Assembly: GCA_949592205.1 (NCBI GenBank)
Contig: CATIUR010000012.1
Coordinates: forward strand, 2,628,501-2,692,500
DNA: 64,000 bases
Direction: 5' to 3'
Source: Helichrysum umbraculigerum
Taxonomy: Eukaryota > Streptophyta > Magnoliopsida > Asterales > Asteraceae
The position numbers and the translations under genes are program-made. Positions within the stretch are counted from its first letter, which is position 1. Every line of letters begins with the position of its first letter. The notes below the pieces were generated by a model. It did no database searches. It was not told where the DNA came from and worked only from the letters and a program-made list of their open reading frames with translations. Below are positions 32,618 through 42,523 of this stretch, in pieces.

Positions 32618-34866
32618 GCAATAAGACGTGTAGAGAGAACAGTGTCAATAAGTGAAGATATATCTCTGACTATCCTTCACACTTGGTCGTCACCAAAACA
32701 CTTTTCTGATATTACAACTCATTTGCAAATAAACCACTCGTCTCAGAAATAAGGAAATCAATTTGAAAAATGATGATTCGTATGTTTCAAGCATTTGAGG
32801 TACTTGCATACTACTTTTATGCATTATGCTCGAACTCATTTAAAAACACATGTTTTAGAAAAATGATTTGTAATAGAAAACTTCTTTTCATATTCTGAGA
32901 CGGTGATTTATCTTTTCATTTGCAAATACCTTGAGTTTGTAAACTGGTACGACCAACGTGTTCACACTTATGAGATTGATTCACAAATAGAAATAATGGA
33001 TGGAGAAAAACCAATAGCAATGACTCTTGAAGCTGTGCCGCTCTTCATGAATGCAGAAAAAGATCTTGGCAACATCTCTTTTCAGCAAATTCAGATTCTC
33101 AGCTTCTTTGCTGCTCGCTATCTGAGGAGTGTCTTAACCTTTACTCTCTTTTGTTTATGATTCTGTATATTATTTGCTTTGTTAGTTTGTTAAAGTAGTC
33201 TATACTCTATCCTAAGCTTATCACTAAGTGTGGGATTCCAGCCCAAAACAAACACTTGAGAAACATTTTCTTACATGTTCAAACTCTAAGTGTGGGATTT
33301 TACTTCCAGTAAATCTCAATTCAAGAGAACATTAGGGACAATGTTCCTCTAAGTGTGGGATAGCAGGTATAGAATACCTTGGTTAGTTTTCTTTGATTTT
33401 TAATGTCCGAAATAGTAAACTCATAAAATGTTCCTCAAATTTTTCAAAATTTTTCAAAGAAAATTGAAAGTATGAGCTAAATCTATTGATTAACTCTGCT
33501 AATTTTGAGCCAAAATATCCTTTGAGAGGAGCTATTTTCATATGTGAGTAATATATTTCGGAGTCTAAGGAAAATAAGGTAGAAATTGCTTAAGCAAGAA
33601 ATAATAATCTGATGGAACCATGACGAAGCACATACAACCCTATTTGCAGTGAGGTATCTTGAGCCTAAATAGCATTCATCTTTAATGCTTCACTATTCAT
33701 TTCTTGTGTCTGCTGATGCATGCATCTCTGAATTAGAACTTGCTCTTGACATACGCTTCGAGACCACGTTGGTGTGTACCGTACGCGGTATAGGTGCAAT
33801 TAGATGACCTTGACATTCCCTAGGATTTAAACCCCTTTTCACATATCTCTTCAAGCCCAAAACCCTTCCGTTACTCATTTTTAGTATCGATGATCCGCCT
33901 AGTAAACCCTGTTGAGCCTAAACCTTTCGTTTTATAAAACCCTCATAAAACCCTACTTCCCAAAAATATTCCCCAAACTTATCTTATAATTTCTGAGGTT
34001 ATGAAGAACATCTTTTAGAATATCCACTTCACTTATCCTACCCCTTCGTGTTCTCAAAAAGATTGAAGAATCCTTGGTGTGAAAAATTGACACCGCGAAA
34101 AGACTCGAAATGTTCAAGATAAGGGATTTCTGAAAGAATCAAAAGAAGAAAAATATCCTTGGAAATTCTCTGGCAAAGAAATTCTGAAGAAGAAAAGAAA
34201 AATAGAAAAATATAAAAGCAGAAAAAGAAAATAAAAAAGAAGAAAAGAAAGAAAAATAGTTCCGCAAGAATAAAGCTTAAAGTCCTTTGAAGTATCATCC
34301 TCACAAGAAGATTCTGATAGAAGACCAAAAGCTACCTCTCTCTCCGTTCTGAAATAAAGTTGTTCATGATCTCAGTTGTTTTAAGATAAGCAACCCCTAC
34401 AACCAAAAAAATGCCACTATCCATACCCTTTACCCCTCATCAAACATTACAACCCTCGTGAATGTCTTGGGATAATTAGCACCGTCCTCACCTAAGTGGT
34501 GGAGATCCGATTCTCGACCAAGCCTATGACGATGAGTGCTGCATGACTGGCTATTTGACAGATTTCCTTTGTTCTAGATTGATAGGAAACCCGATACACT
34601 TTGAGTGAATTGAGTGACCACCTTTTGTGAGATCTCCTAGTCATGTGTACTCCAAGATCATGAGATTTGGATGTATGCCTAAGAGAATCTTTTCTTGTTT
34701 AAGGAAGGATCATCTTATCTTCCCCTAAATTCCTGAAACTATCTTATTTGCATTTGACAGTGGTAACTCTTAAAAATGTTGAAGCTCGCTAAAAAAAAAT
34801 GTTTTAAAATGTTTTCAAAAACTGAGTGTTGCTTGAGGACAAGCAACGTCTAAGTGTGGGATAACT
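32618..34866 (+). other. E4 3' untranslated region
   Basis: No convincing ORF. It contains the motif ctaagtgtgggat four times (33224, 33286, 33349, 34850), a purine-rich tract at 34130-34260 and the Athila signature GAGGACAAGCAA just before the 3' LTR. The last motif copy adjoins the LTR and should act as polypurine tract. Confidence 0.75.
34850..34866 (+). other. E4 polypurine-tract region
   Basis: ctaagtgtgggataact abuts the 3' LTR (TGATGTGACGC). E5 has the same arrangement at 40905-40920. Confidence 0.65.
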
Positions 34867-37488
34867 TGATGTGACGCAAAAAGTCATGTTTTCAAGGCCA
34901 TTATTCCACACTTTTTGGGCACATCTTAAGTGAAAACATTCCAAAATAATCATTATTTACTAAAATTCACTAAAGTGCTAAAAATATAGACGTTGCTACA
35001 AAAGTCAGTAAAAACATCCGAATAACGAGCAAAACGGAGCAAACAAGCAGCAACCAATTCTCGCACCCTCATTTATCCTATGATAAGCATATTCTAACCT
35101 TATGATATGATGTAATAGGTAAAATCGAGACGAGAAAATCAAGAATCATGCAAATCAGATAAAGAACGGAGAAGACAGGACGGTTACAAACTCCTATAAA
35201 GTGATTTCGGCTATGCTAAAGTTATACACATCCAATTTCAGTGAGATTGTCACCATTAGAAACGTAACGGAATTACGAAGATGCAGGCGAAAGAATCAGG
35301 TCAAACGGACGCAAAACAAAGGAGATACGGACGTTTTAAGCAACGAACGAAATCAGACGGAAGCTTTATACGGCCTTGCACACCGTATACGGCCCTTTAT
35401 ACACCGTATACAGCACTTTATACATCGTATACGGCCCTATGAAGGCCGTATACGGCCCCTGGTACCCCATATGCTACCCGTTTGTGCTTCGTTTGCTTGT
35501 ACGTGCGTGCTTCGCGACTTGTACGGCTGATTTCAAGCTTTGCCTATAAATAGGAGGTCACTCCTCCAACAACACATACACTTCATCATTCCATTCATTT
35601 CTCCATTTCCACTTTCTCTCTCACACTCTCTCCCTCTCTCTCTAAACTCTCTTTCTTTCTTTCTCTCTCTAGAAATTAGGGTTTGATCCAGTTAGTTCTC
35701 AGTTAGTGTTTAACTGAAACTAACGAAGGGGCTACTTTTGTAATAGCGTAGGGAATAGTCCAGGGGCTTTTATTGTAATATTGTCAAGGATATTGCGGAA
35801 GTTCTGCTTGTACTCTCTCTCTAAACGCTTATTCAATCTACGCTTTATTAACGGTTACTTCTTTCCTTATCTGTTATAATGATAATTGCTATTGTTATTA
35901 TGCTAGATTTAGGACCTATTATTATGCGTAGTGAGTAGTTTCCTTGTGTGTTTGTTATGATGTAGTTAGGTTATATATGTGTGGGGTGATGCTGTTTTAA
36001 AATATATGATTGGGATAACAACATTATGAAACAACGGAGGTAACGTTATACGGCTTTCATTTGTATAGAGCCGGAATCATCACTTATGTGTGTAGTACGG
36101 AACGTGGAAGCTATGAAAGTCGTGGGCACAATCCGTTGTGGGAGTAATGATCCCAATCATATTATATAATGAGAACCGGTGATTTATTAACCTTGTATTT
36201 ATGAATTTCTAAACCTAATCGCCTTTCCTCCAATTAAACGTGGTTAGAACCTTTATGACAAGGAGTCGCGAACCTTGGTCAAACGGTCACTACCTATCTA
36301 TGTTTTCTGAAACTGTAAACATGGTCTAAATTGCGTAGCTGTGGAAATATTGTTTAAAACCTTTCGTATAGTACACCGTGAATCAATCAGGGATTTATTG
36401 GGAAATTGTAAGGGCTGGTTTATATCATAGATGGTTGGGCTTTAATACAAACTTAGTTTAAACTAGTCTAGAGTGATCATAAAGTATGTGACCCCGGAAA
36501 GACCACGGTAAACGGCACTGTACTTCGTGTAACGTTGGAAACACCTTCGGTGAAGTACAAATACGTAGAAGCTAAGGAAATGTCGGTGGTTGAAGACTGT
36601 GTCACATCCTGATTTAACTTCAAAGCTGTGGAAATGTTTGATCGCACTGTACACCGTTGGTACACCTAAAGATCTAGAACACTGTGGAAATGCTTAATTG
36701 CACTATACACCGTTAGTACATCTCGGGTCTGGAAAACTGTGGAAATGCATAATCGCATGGTACACCGTGATGAAAGCTCAAGACTAAAATATAACCATTA
36801 ATATAAAGTTAATAGTTACCAAACCAAGTCTTAATCTTAAATGCCTTGTTTGACTTCGTTGTCCCCGTAGTGTTAAGAAAGGTCGGAACCTTAGTGGGTA
36901 TGTTACTCTATCTCATGCACCCAGGAACTAACTTTCCAAGAAGGGTCGTTACTCCGTCACTGGATAACGTTGAAGAGTTGAGCATCCTCCTCCGATCAGA
37001 CTCAATTTGGCCTAGTACTCAGTGACATATTGATTGGTTTCCCCGATCAGTAGGGTACTAGTGTTTACACTACGAACAATTAAGCTCAGATAAGACACAA
37101 ACCTTTAAAAGACGTTTTCATATCAAAACCCTAGCATCACCCCCGCATAAGCTAACGAAGTCATAACAAACACATCTCCTCCATACTGATTTCATCCCTA
37201 TTTCTATTTTCCATTTATTTACTTTTTATTTAATTGCTTTAAATTACAGACCTAAGTAACAAAAACCCACTCAAACTCTGTTTTAAAAAATCCCATCACT
37301 AAAATAAACAACTTCTCTTGATACTCCCGTTTCACAATACGATTAGCTTGAAGAACGACCCTAGGTCATACTGCTGCTATACAGCCGTAGTAAAACTTAG
37401 GTCCCCAGCTTTACAAATTTAAAACACTCCACTGGGTTGTGTCCTCCTTCCGTTGCGTTGACGACGTTGTCGGATTGAGGCGACGACA
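34867..37488 (+). repeat. E4 3' LTR (uninterrupted)
   Basis: 2622 bp, TGATGTGACGC to GACGACA, followed by TSD ttcag (37489-37493). It holds the palindromic CCGTATACGG array, a TATA box at 35545-35552 and the tandem units at 36626-36769. It shows the empty target sites of E3 (near 36220) and the solo LTR (near 37250). Confidence 0.94.
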
Positions 37489-37493
37489 TTCAG

Positions 37494-39295
37494 CTATCTT
37501 GAAAAATACCATTCAAGAAAAACTCGGAGATACCGGACGTTTTACTCTCCCCTGTTCTATCTACAATTCAGGCATTATCTGTTCTCTCGTCGATTTAGGA
37601 GCTAGTATTAATCTTATGCCGTACTCGCTTTTCAAAAGGCTTGAGTTAGAAAACCTTCGACCTACCAAAATGAGCATTGAGCTTGCTGACCACTCAGTCA
37701 AATACCCTAGGGGAATAGCTGAAAATGTTTTAGTTAGGATTGACAAATTTCTTTACCAAGCAGATTTTGTAGTAATGGATATGCAGGAAGACGTACACAT
37801 CCCAATCATACTAGGAAGACCTTTCTTGAATACGACCAAGGCAATCATCAACGTCTTCGCACAAACCATCAGCTTGCAGTCTCAGGGAGAAACCATCACT
37901 TTCCATATCGACAATCCTAATGATGGAGACCAAGCCGATATGTATATGATCTCCATGAACAAGACCACAGAGGACAAAGAAACTGCAAGGTCGACAAGTG
38001 AAAGGAACTCTAGCAAGGAAATGACAATCACGCCATATTTCCCAATTGACCTCCGACGAATAGGACAAGAGATGAAAAATGTATCTCCATCTGTGAAAAA
38101 CTCAACAATGGAAGAAATTGGGAAGAGAAAGATGGAAGAAGAAAACAAAAGAAGCATACCGCCAACTAATCCATTTACCACTGAAGAAATGGCTCGAAGT
38201 AACCACAACCATCCCACGAGAAGAGAAACACTGGAGGAATATTCCAAACGCACCAGACACCAACCACCAACCATTGCAGATCCCGAAGTACTCAACAAAA
38301 TTATCCAAAGATTTGACAAAGCGGTAGGAGGAATAAGTAACGTAGTCAAATTACTTACTCTTTCCCCTGCTGAACTGCAATTCTGTCAACAACAGAAATG
38401 GACTTACGCTAGGATCTATAATGCCCTTAAAAGATCTAACATCCCATTCACCTCAACGCAATGGGAGATGTTAGGATCCATTAGAGCGCATATGAAAGAG
38501 ACTACTGGACATCCGAGCAGTCGTGCCGACATTTCAGTGATGAATGACCTCACATCATTGCTTAACTTGCTAAGTAGAGAAGATCACCTCAGTTCCAAGG
38601 AAAGCGGATCTATGGTTATCAACTCCACTATGGAAAAACAAATTGAGTTAATGATTGAAGAACTTAGTGATCTCGTTTGGGAGGAATCAAGGCGCGAAAG
38701 ACCCTTTAGGATTGCACATGAATCACCACTTGATATCGCTACTTCTGTTACGATCCATCTAAGGGAGATTCAACAACGGAAAAGTAACTCCAGAATGAAG
38801 TTCATATTCTACTCAGGATGCAAGGAGATACTTCATTAACTTACTCTAGTTTTCTCATAATCCGACTTCCCATTCAACGACCATCAGCACCGGCAAATCA
38901 AGAACCTGTGCACATCTATTAGAAGATTCAATGGAGACCCTAAGACCGAGAACTATGAAGGCATAAAACTGCAATTCTTGGCGTTTGTATGCTCTCTCTG
39001 GCAAAACCCACCGCCCAGAGAGATTGTTAAGATAGACACAACCACCATGACCAACCCTAGTGGACCTATAACTAAAGCAGTTGACTACATCACCTTTGGA
39101 CTTCATGGACTTGCAAGGACAACTTAAGAGCATCTTCTGAACTACAAGGCATCATCGAGTGATAGTCCACTCGAATTGATTACGATAATAATCAATCACT
39201 TTATGAGAATCTATCCACCTCGATGCACTTTCCCGCAACCTAGGGCCCACAACATCAACAAAGGGGATTCCATGGATGCATCCATATCCATCTAG
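37494..39295 (+). pseudogene. E5 protease and unknown domain, decayed
   Basis: Resumes the frame broken at 14064. Protease with LVDLGASINLMPYS (about 37586-37625) and the following VVMDMQEDVHIPIILGRPF segment; Lys/Glu/Ser-rich linker; then the same unknown domain as in E4 (SPAELQFCQQQKWTYARIYN aligns with the E4 PTPEELEFFEDQRRMYRKIY). The open frame ends at 38839. Homology continues to 39295 in shifted frames with further stops (RFNGDPKTENYEGIKLQF; HFMRIYPPRCTFP). No reverse transcriptase or integrase is found before the 3' LTR, so E5 shares the pol-less layout of E4 despite clear sequence divergence. Confidence 0.85.
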
Positions 39296-39306
39296 AAGAG
39301 AAGAAG

Positions 39307-39352
39307 TCGAGCTCTCGACTTTAAAAGAGCGCTTCTCGGGAGGCAACCCGTG
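39307..39352 (+). other. E5 conserved double-hairpin motif
   Basis: GTCGAGCTCTCGAC then AGCGCTTCTCGGGAGGCAACCCGTG directly after the coding remnant, as in E4. Confidence 0.75.
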
Positions 39353-40920
39353 AATTTCATTTCCGCAATTTTACATTCCAAGAAGTGATGAAGTCTCCGA
39401 CTATCTTTCACACTTGAATATACGACAAAGTTTCTGCCTGATGCATCAAGTTTTTGACGCCGCGCATCAAAGAAAGTATATCCAATGTGTTCACACCTAC
39501 GAGACTAATCACAAGAAGACTTGATCAAGAGTGAACCCAAGATGAAGTTCGGCAAACGCATACCATGGAACACTGCAAATACCGAGGAGTACTTCTATAC
39601 CAGTCTCTTTCCTTCGTTATACATATACCATATCACTATGCTTATCACTAAGTGTGGGATTCAAACCCAACACACACTGCTAAAAGAATACGTCTTAGAT
39701 GTTTCAAATCCTAAGTGTGGGATTTTACCCCAATCAGAATTCAGAACTTAGAATAACATCGAGGACGATGTTCCTTTAAGTGTGGGATACCAGTAGTATA
39801 CACTACTTTAAAATGGATAATGGTATATGCTTGATTCTAAATTCGCTGCTCTTTAGACCATCCATCTCCAAAAAGTAACTCAAAAATTAAAACAAAATTT
39901 TTCAAAATTGAGTTAAAAATATGTTGAAAATGAAAATTTTAGACAAATAATGATTTACTTTGGGGAAGAAGGATAAATAAAATACGAATTCCTTTGAAAG
40001 ATTAGTTTAGTAATCCTATAAAGAGCATCGCATGACTAGGCACACAATAAACCAACTTTCGATTCGTGAGGTATCTTGAGCCATATAAAGCATTCACTTT
40101 TAATGCTTCACTTCTTCGATTCTTAAGTGTGCCAATGTATACGTTTAGAATCAGAACTTGCTCCTTTTATGCATTTCGAATCCGAACTAGTGAGTAAAAA
40201 GGAGATCGAATCACATCATTCTTAAACCCATCCGTACACCCAAAAATAAATACGTTATCCCTACCCTCTCAAAAGCATCCCTCAAACTTCATAGTAAGTT
40301 CCAAAGATGAAAGAAGAGAAGCTACAAGGATATGACGTCGAAAAAAATCAAAGAAAAGAATTCGAAGAAAAGAAAGTCAAATGGAGAAAAAGACTCCTAC
40401 CAAAAAAAAAAAAAACATAAGAGAAGGGCATCAGTCCTCCCAAAATTCCAACTTTCCTCTTCACCAAAAAGAAACCCATGAAAAGCCAACACAACCTCCT
40501 CTCATATCACTAACACTCCACTCCAAAAACCTTACATCACCCCTCATAGAATGATTGTGGCTAGATTGACTTCGCGCTCACTGAAAGGTAACGATTTGAT
40601 TCTCGTTCAAGCCTATGACGATAAACGATACATGACTGGCGTTCTGAGTGATTGATATAATAGAATAGGAAACCCTAAACACTTTGAGTGATTGGAGTGA
40701 CTACCTTGAGAGGATCGCCTAGTCATGTATCCATGATCAAAGATCAAAAGCATGCTCCTAAAGATTACAACCTTACTTTCTCAAAAGCACAAATATTTTT
40801 TTTTCCAAAACCCCTAAGTAAAAAGTTCCGCCCTAAAATATTTCATTATCTACTTATCTTTAACCATGCTTGAAATTCGAGTTTGCTTGAGGACAAGCAA
40901 AGTTCTAAGTGTGGGATACT
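39353..40920 (+). other. E5 3' untranslated region
   Basis: Non-coding. It carries four copies of (c/t)taagtgtgggat (39648, 39711, 39776, 40905), an A/G-rich tract near 40310-40430 and GAGGACAAGCAA just before the last copy and the 3' LTR. Confidence 0.75.
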
Positions 40921-41488
40921 TGATATCGCGTAAAAAGTCATGTTTTTACTACCGATATCTCTCTCATTCTGGAACAATACTTGGCATTTGGAATCAAATA
41001 ATGCACAAATCAATGATAATATGCCAAGAAGGTCGAAACAAGGTTGCACGATAAAAATCAGGCAAAACGACCGAAAAACGAAGATTCCACGCACAATTGA
41101 AGATTCAAGACATCAAAACAAGATTTAGAGACAAAGTGCCCACCACTGAGATTTCTCTTATCCAAGATGTTCGTTTTCAAAATACGAATCCAACAGAAGA
41201 AGAATCAGCAAAAACGGATGAAGAATGAAGATTCTACGCCCGCCGGAAGATTCAAACGATTCATACGAGACATCTAAAGTTCAGAGACATATTTTTGGGA
41301 TATCTTTTCATCAAAGTATTCTATTTGAAAAACGAATCCAATAAAAAAAGAATCGACGCAAACGGACGCATATTGAAGAAGATACGCGCGAATCAAGCAA
41401 CGCAGCGAAAGAAAGCGAACCGGGGCGGGGGTGTGCCAGCCGCCGCCGGCCACCCACCCCCCGTCCCATTTCCGCCTGTTGGTCCTTG

Positions 41489-41580
41489 CGTGTACCTGGT
41501 GCACCACCGTTACATGCTTTTTGGTACCCGGTGCACCACCTTTACGCGTTTTTTGGTACCCGGTGCACCACCTTTTTCTA
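41489..41580 (+). repeat. GGTACC-GGTGCACC repeats in E5 LTR
   Basis: Three units of ggtacc(c/t)ggtgcaccacc-type sequence, about 35 bp apart, with nested palindromes GGTACC and GGTGCACC; the first unit is degenerate. The block ends about 40 bp upstream of the TATA box. Confidence 0.8.
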
Positions 41581-41619
41581 ATGTGCTCCTCAAGGTGCTA
41601 AAATGAGCCAACTCTCACC

Positions 41620-41628
41620 TATAAATAG
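41620..41628 (+). promoter_or_regulatory. E5 LTR TATA box
   Basis: TATAAATAG in context acctataaatagagg, same form as in E4. Confidence 0.75.
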
Positions 41629-42059
41629 AGGCCCTAAGCCTTCTTTTTCACACACACCATTCTTAGGACAATATACTTCTCTTAAGATATTGCTTCTACT
41701 TTCTTTCTATTTTCTTAAAAAAAATTAGTTTTAGGCTAGTTTAGGAGCTTGTTTAGAATAGAAGGAAAGTACGGAACGCATTGTAATCTTCGGTGTATGC
41801 TCGGAATTGTGTCAATTAATTAAAGTCTATTCTCTCTCGCATTTAATCCTGGTTCTTTCTATCCTTATCTATCTTAATTAATTATGTTTATATTGATTGT
41901 AAGTCCCTAGTTCTTAGGATCGATAACTTCGTTATCTGTAGTATTAAGGTGCGGAATCCCTCAATACGATGTTATCTTACTAACAACGAATATGTTCGAA
42001 TTGCATTTTAATAAAGCTTAACTTTAAACGATGAATCGTCAAAGCCTAGCCGTAGGTTT

Positions 42060-42469
42060 TGTTTTCTCTGGTTTTCTGAGTTCGCTGGAATGAAGAATGC
42101 AAAAGTGATAAAAGTTGTTAACGATTTTAAAAGGAAAATCGTTTATATGTTTCTGTCTCGGCTCGGCTCGCATGGGCCGGCGAGTTGGGTCCAACTCGCA
42201 GCCCAAGCCCACTATAGGACTCGGCTCGCCAGACTAATGTTCCGCGAGTTCAGATCTCATCTCTCAGCTCGATTCGCTGCGACTTGAGATCTCGACTCGC
42301 CTGGCACTAAACGTATATACTTATTTCGTATTTAATAATTCGTCTAACTTAACAAAATAATATGTTTAACGAATATTACTAACAAAACAAATATTTATTT
42401 ACAAACGTAATAATAATTACACCAGTCCTATTTCAAGCTAGATCTGTTGTCACAATCTATGTCTCAACA
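42060..42469 (-). repeat. C2 3' LTR (inner end firm, outer end approximate)
   Basis: On the minus strand it starts TGTTGAGACATAG right after the polypurine tract, a typical LTR start. I place its other end at TG 42060, where E5 LTR similarity stops; this gives 410 bp, short for the lineage, so the boundary may be wrong or the LTR truncated. It contains a CpG-rich stretch of ggctcgc/actcgc motifs (42150-42300). Confidence 0.6.
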
Positions 42470-42481
42470 GACTCCCCCTTG
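42470..42481 (-). other. C2 polypurine tract
   Basis: The minus strand reads AAGGGGGAGTC immediately before TGTTGAGACA, as expected for a copia 3' LTR junction. Confidence 0.85.
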
Positions 42482-42523
42482 ACAATAGCTCTATCGTCTT
42501 TATCTTCACGCTGTCTTTGATTT

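Larger units (their letters stand above)
14065..37488 (+). mobile_element. E4: non-autonomous Athila-type element carrying two nested insertions
   Basis: 5' LTR pieces 14065-15438, 24234-25263 and 27889-28117 (about 2.63 kb once E3 and the solo LTR are removed); internal region 28118-34866; 3' LTR 34867-37488 (2622 bp). LTRs begin TGATGTGACGC and end GACGACA. The 5-bp TSD ttcag is at 14060-14064 and 37489-37493. The primer site follows the 5' LTR after a short spacer. Internal coding is Gag, protease and a domain I do not recognise; reverse transcriptase, RNase H and integrase are absent, so the element must have moved with enzymes supplied in trans. LTRs differ at a few percent of sites by eye. 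Confidence 0.92.
13817..42059 (+). mobile_element. E5: outermost Athila-type Ty3/gypsy element (interrupted, truncated at both sides)
   Basis: Visible pieces are 13817-14064 (end of the Gag linker, start of protease) and 37494-42059 (protease onward, 3' UTR, most of the 3' LTR). The reading frame of the two pieces joins exactly when E4 and one copy of the TSD ttcag are removed. C1 cuts off its 5' part and C2 cuts its 3' LTR. Athila assignment rests on the DLGASINLMP protease motif, the GGGAGGCAACCC motif after the coding region, and the GAGGACAAGCAA...TAAGTGTGGGAT segment before the 3' LTR. No reverse transcriptase or integrase lies between protease and 3' LTR. Confidence 0.85.
40921..42059 (+). 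repeat. E5 3' LTR, truncated by C2
   Basis: Starts TGATATCGCG, the counterpart of TGATGTGACGC in E4, directly after the polypurine region. It includes a GGTACC/GGTGCACC repeat block (41489-41580) and a TATA box (41620-41628). It ends where C2 begins; the remaining 3' portion and the TSD are outside the window. Confidence 0.8.

Noticed and set aside
32903..33160. 85-residue plus-strand ORF after the E4 polyprotein
   Set aside because: Starts with GTG, not ATG; a similar stretch in E5 (about 39480-39600) does not keep an equivalent open frame, so I treat it as conserved UTR rather than a gene.
34038..34328. Phe-rich minus-strand ORF resembling a membrane protein
   Set aside because: It is the complement of an A/G-rich tract in the E4 3' UTR; low-complexity phenylalanine runs, not a gene.
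37439..37493. Upstream extension of the E5 protease ORF into the E4 LTR
   Set aside because: The frame happens to stay open across the LTR end; true E5 coding starts at 37494 as shown by continuity with 14064.
41295..41606. 103-residue plus-strand ORF in the E5 LTR
   Set aside because: Located in U3 before the TATA box and built on the GGTACC-GGTGCACC repeats.
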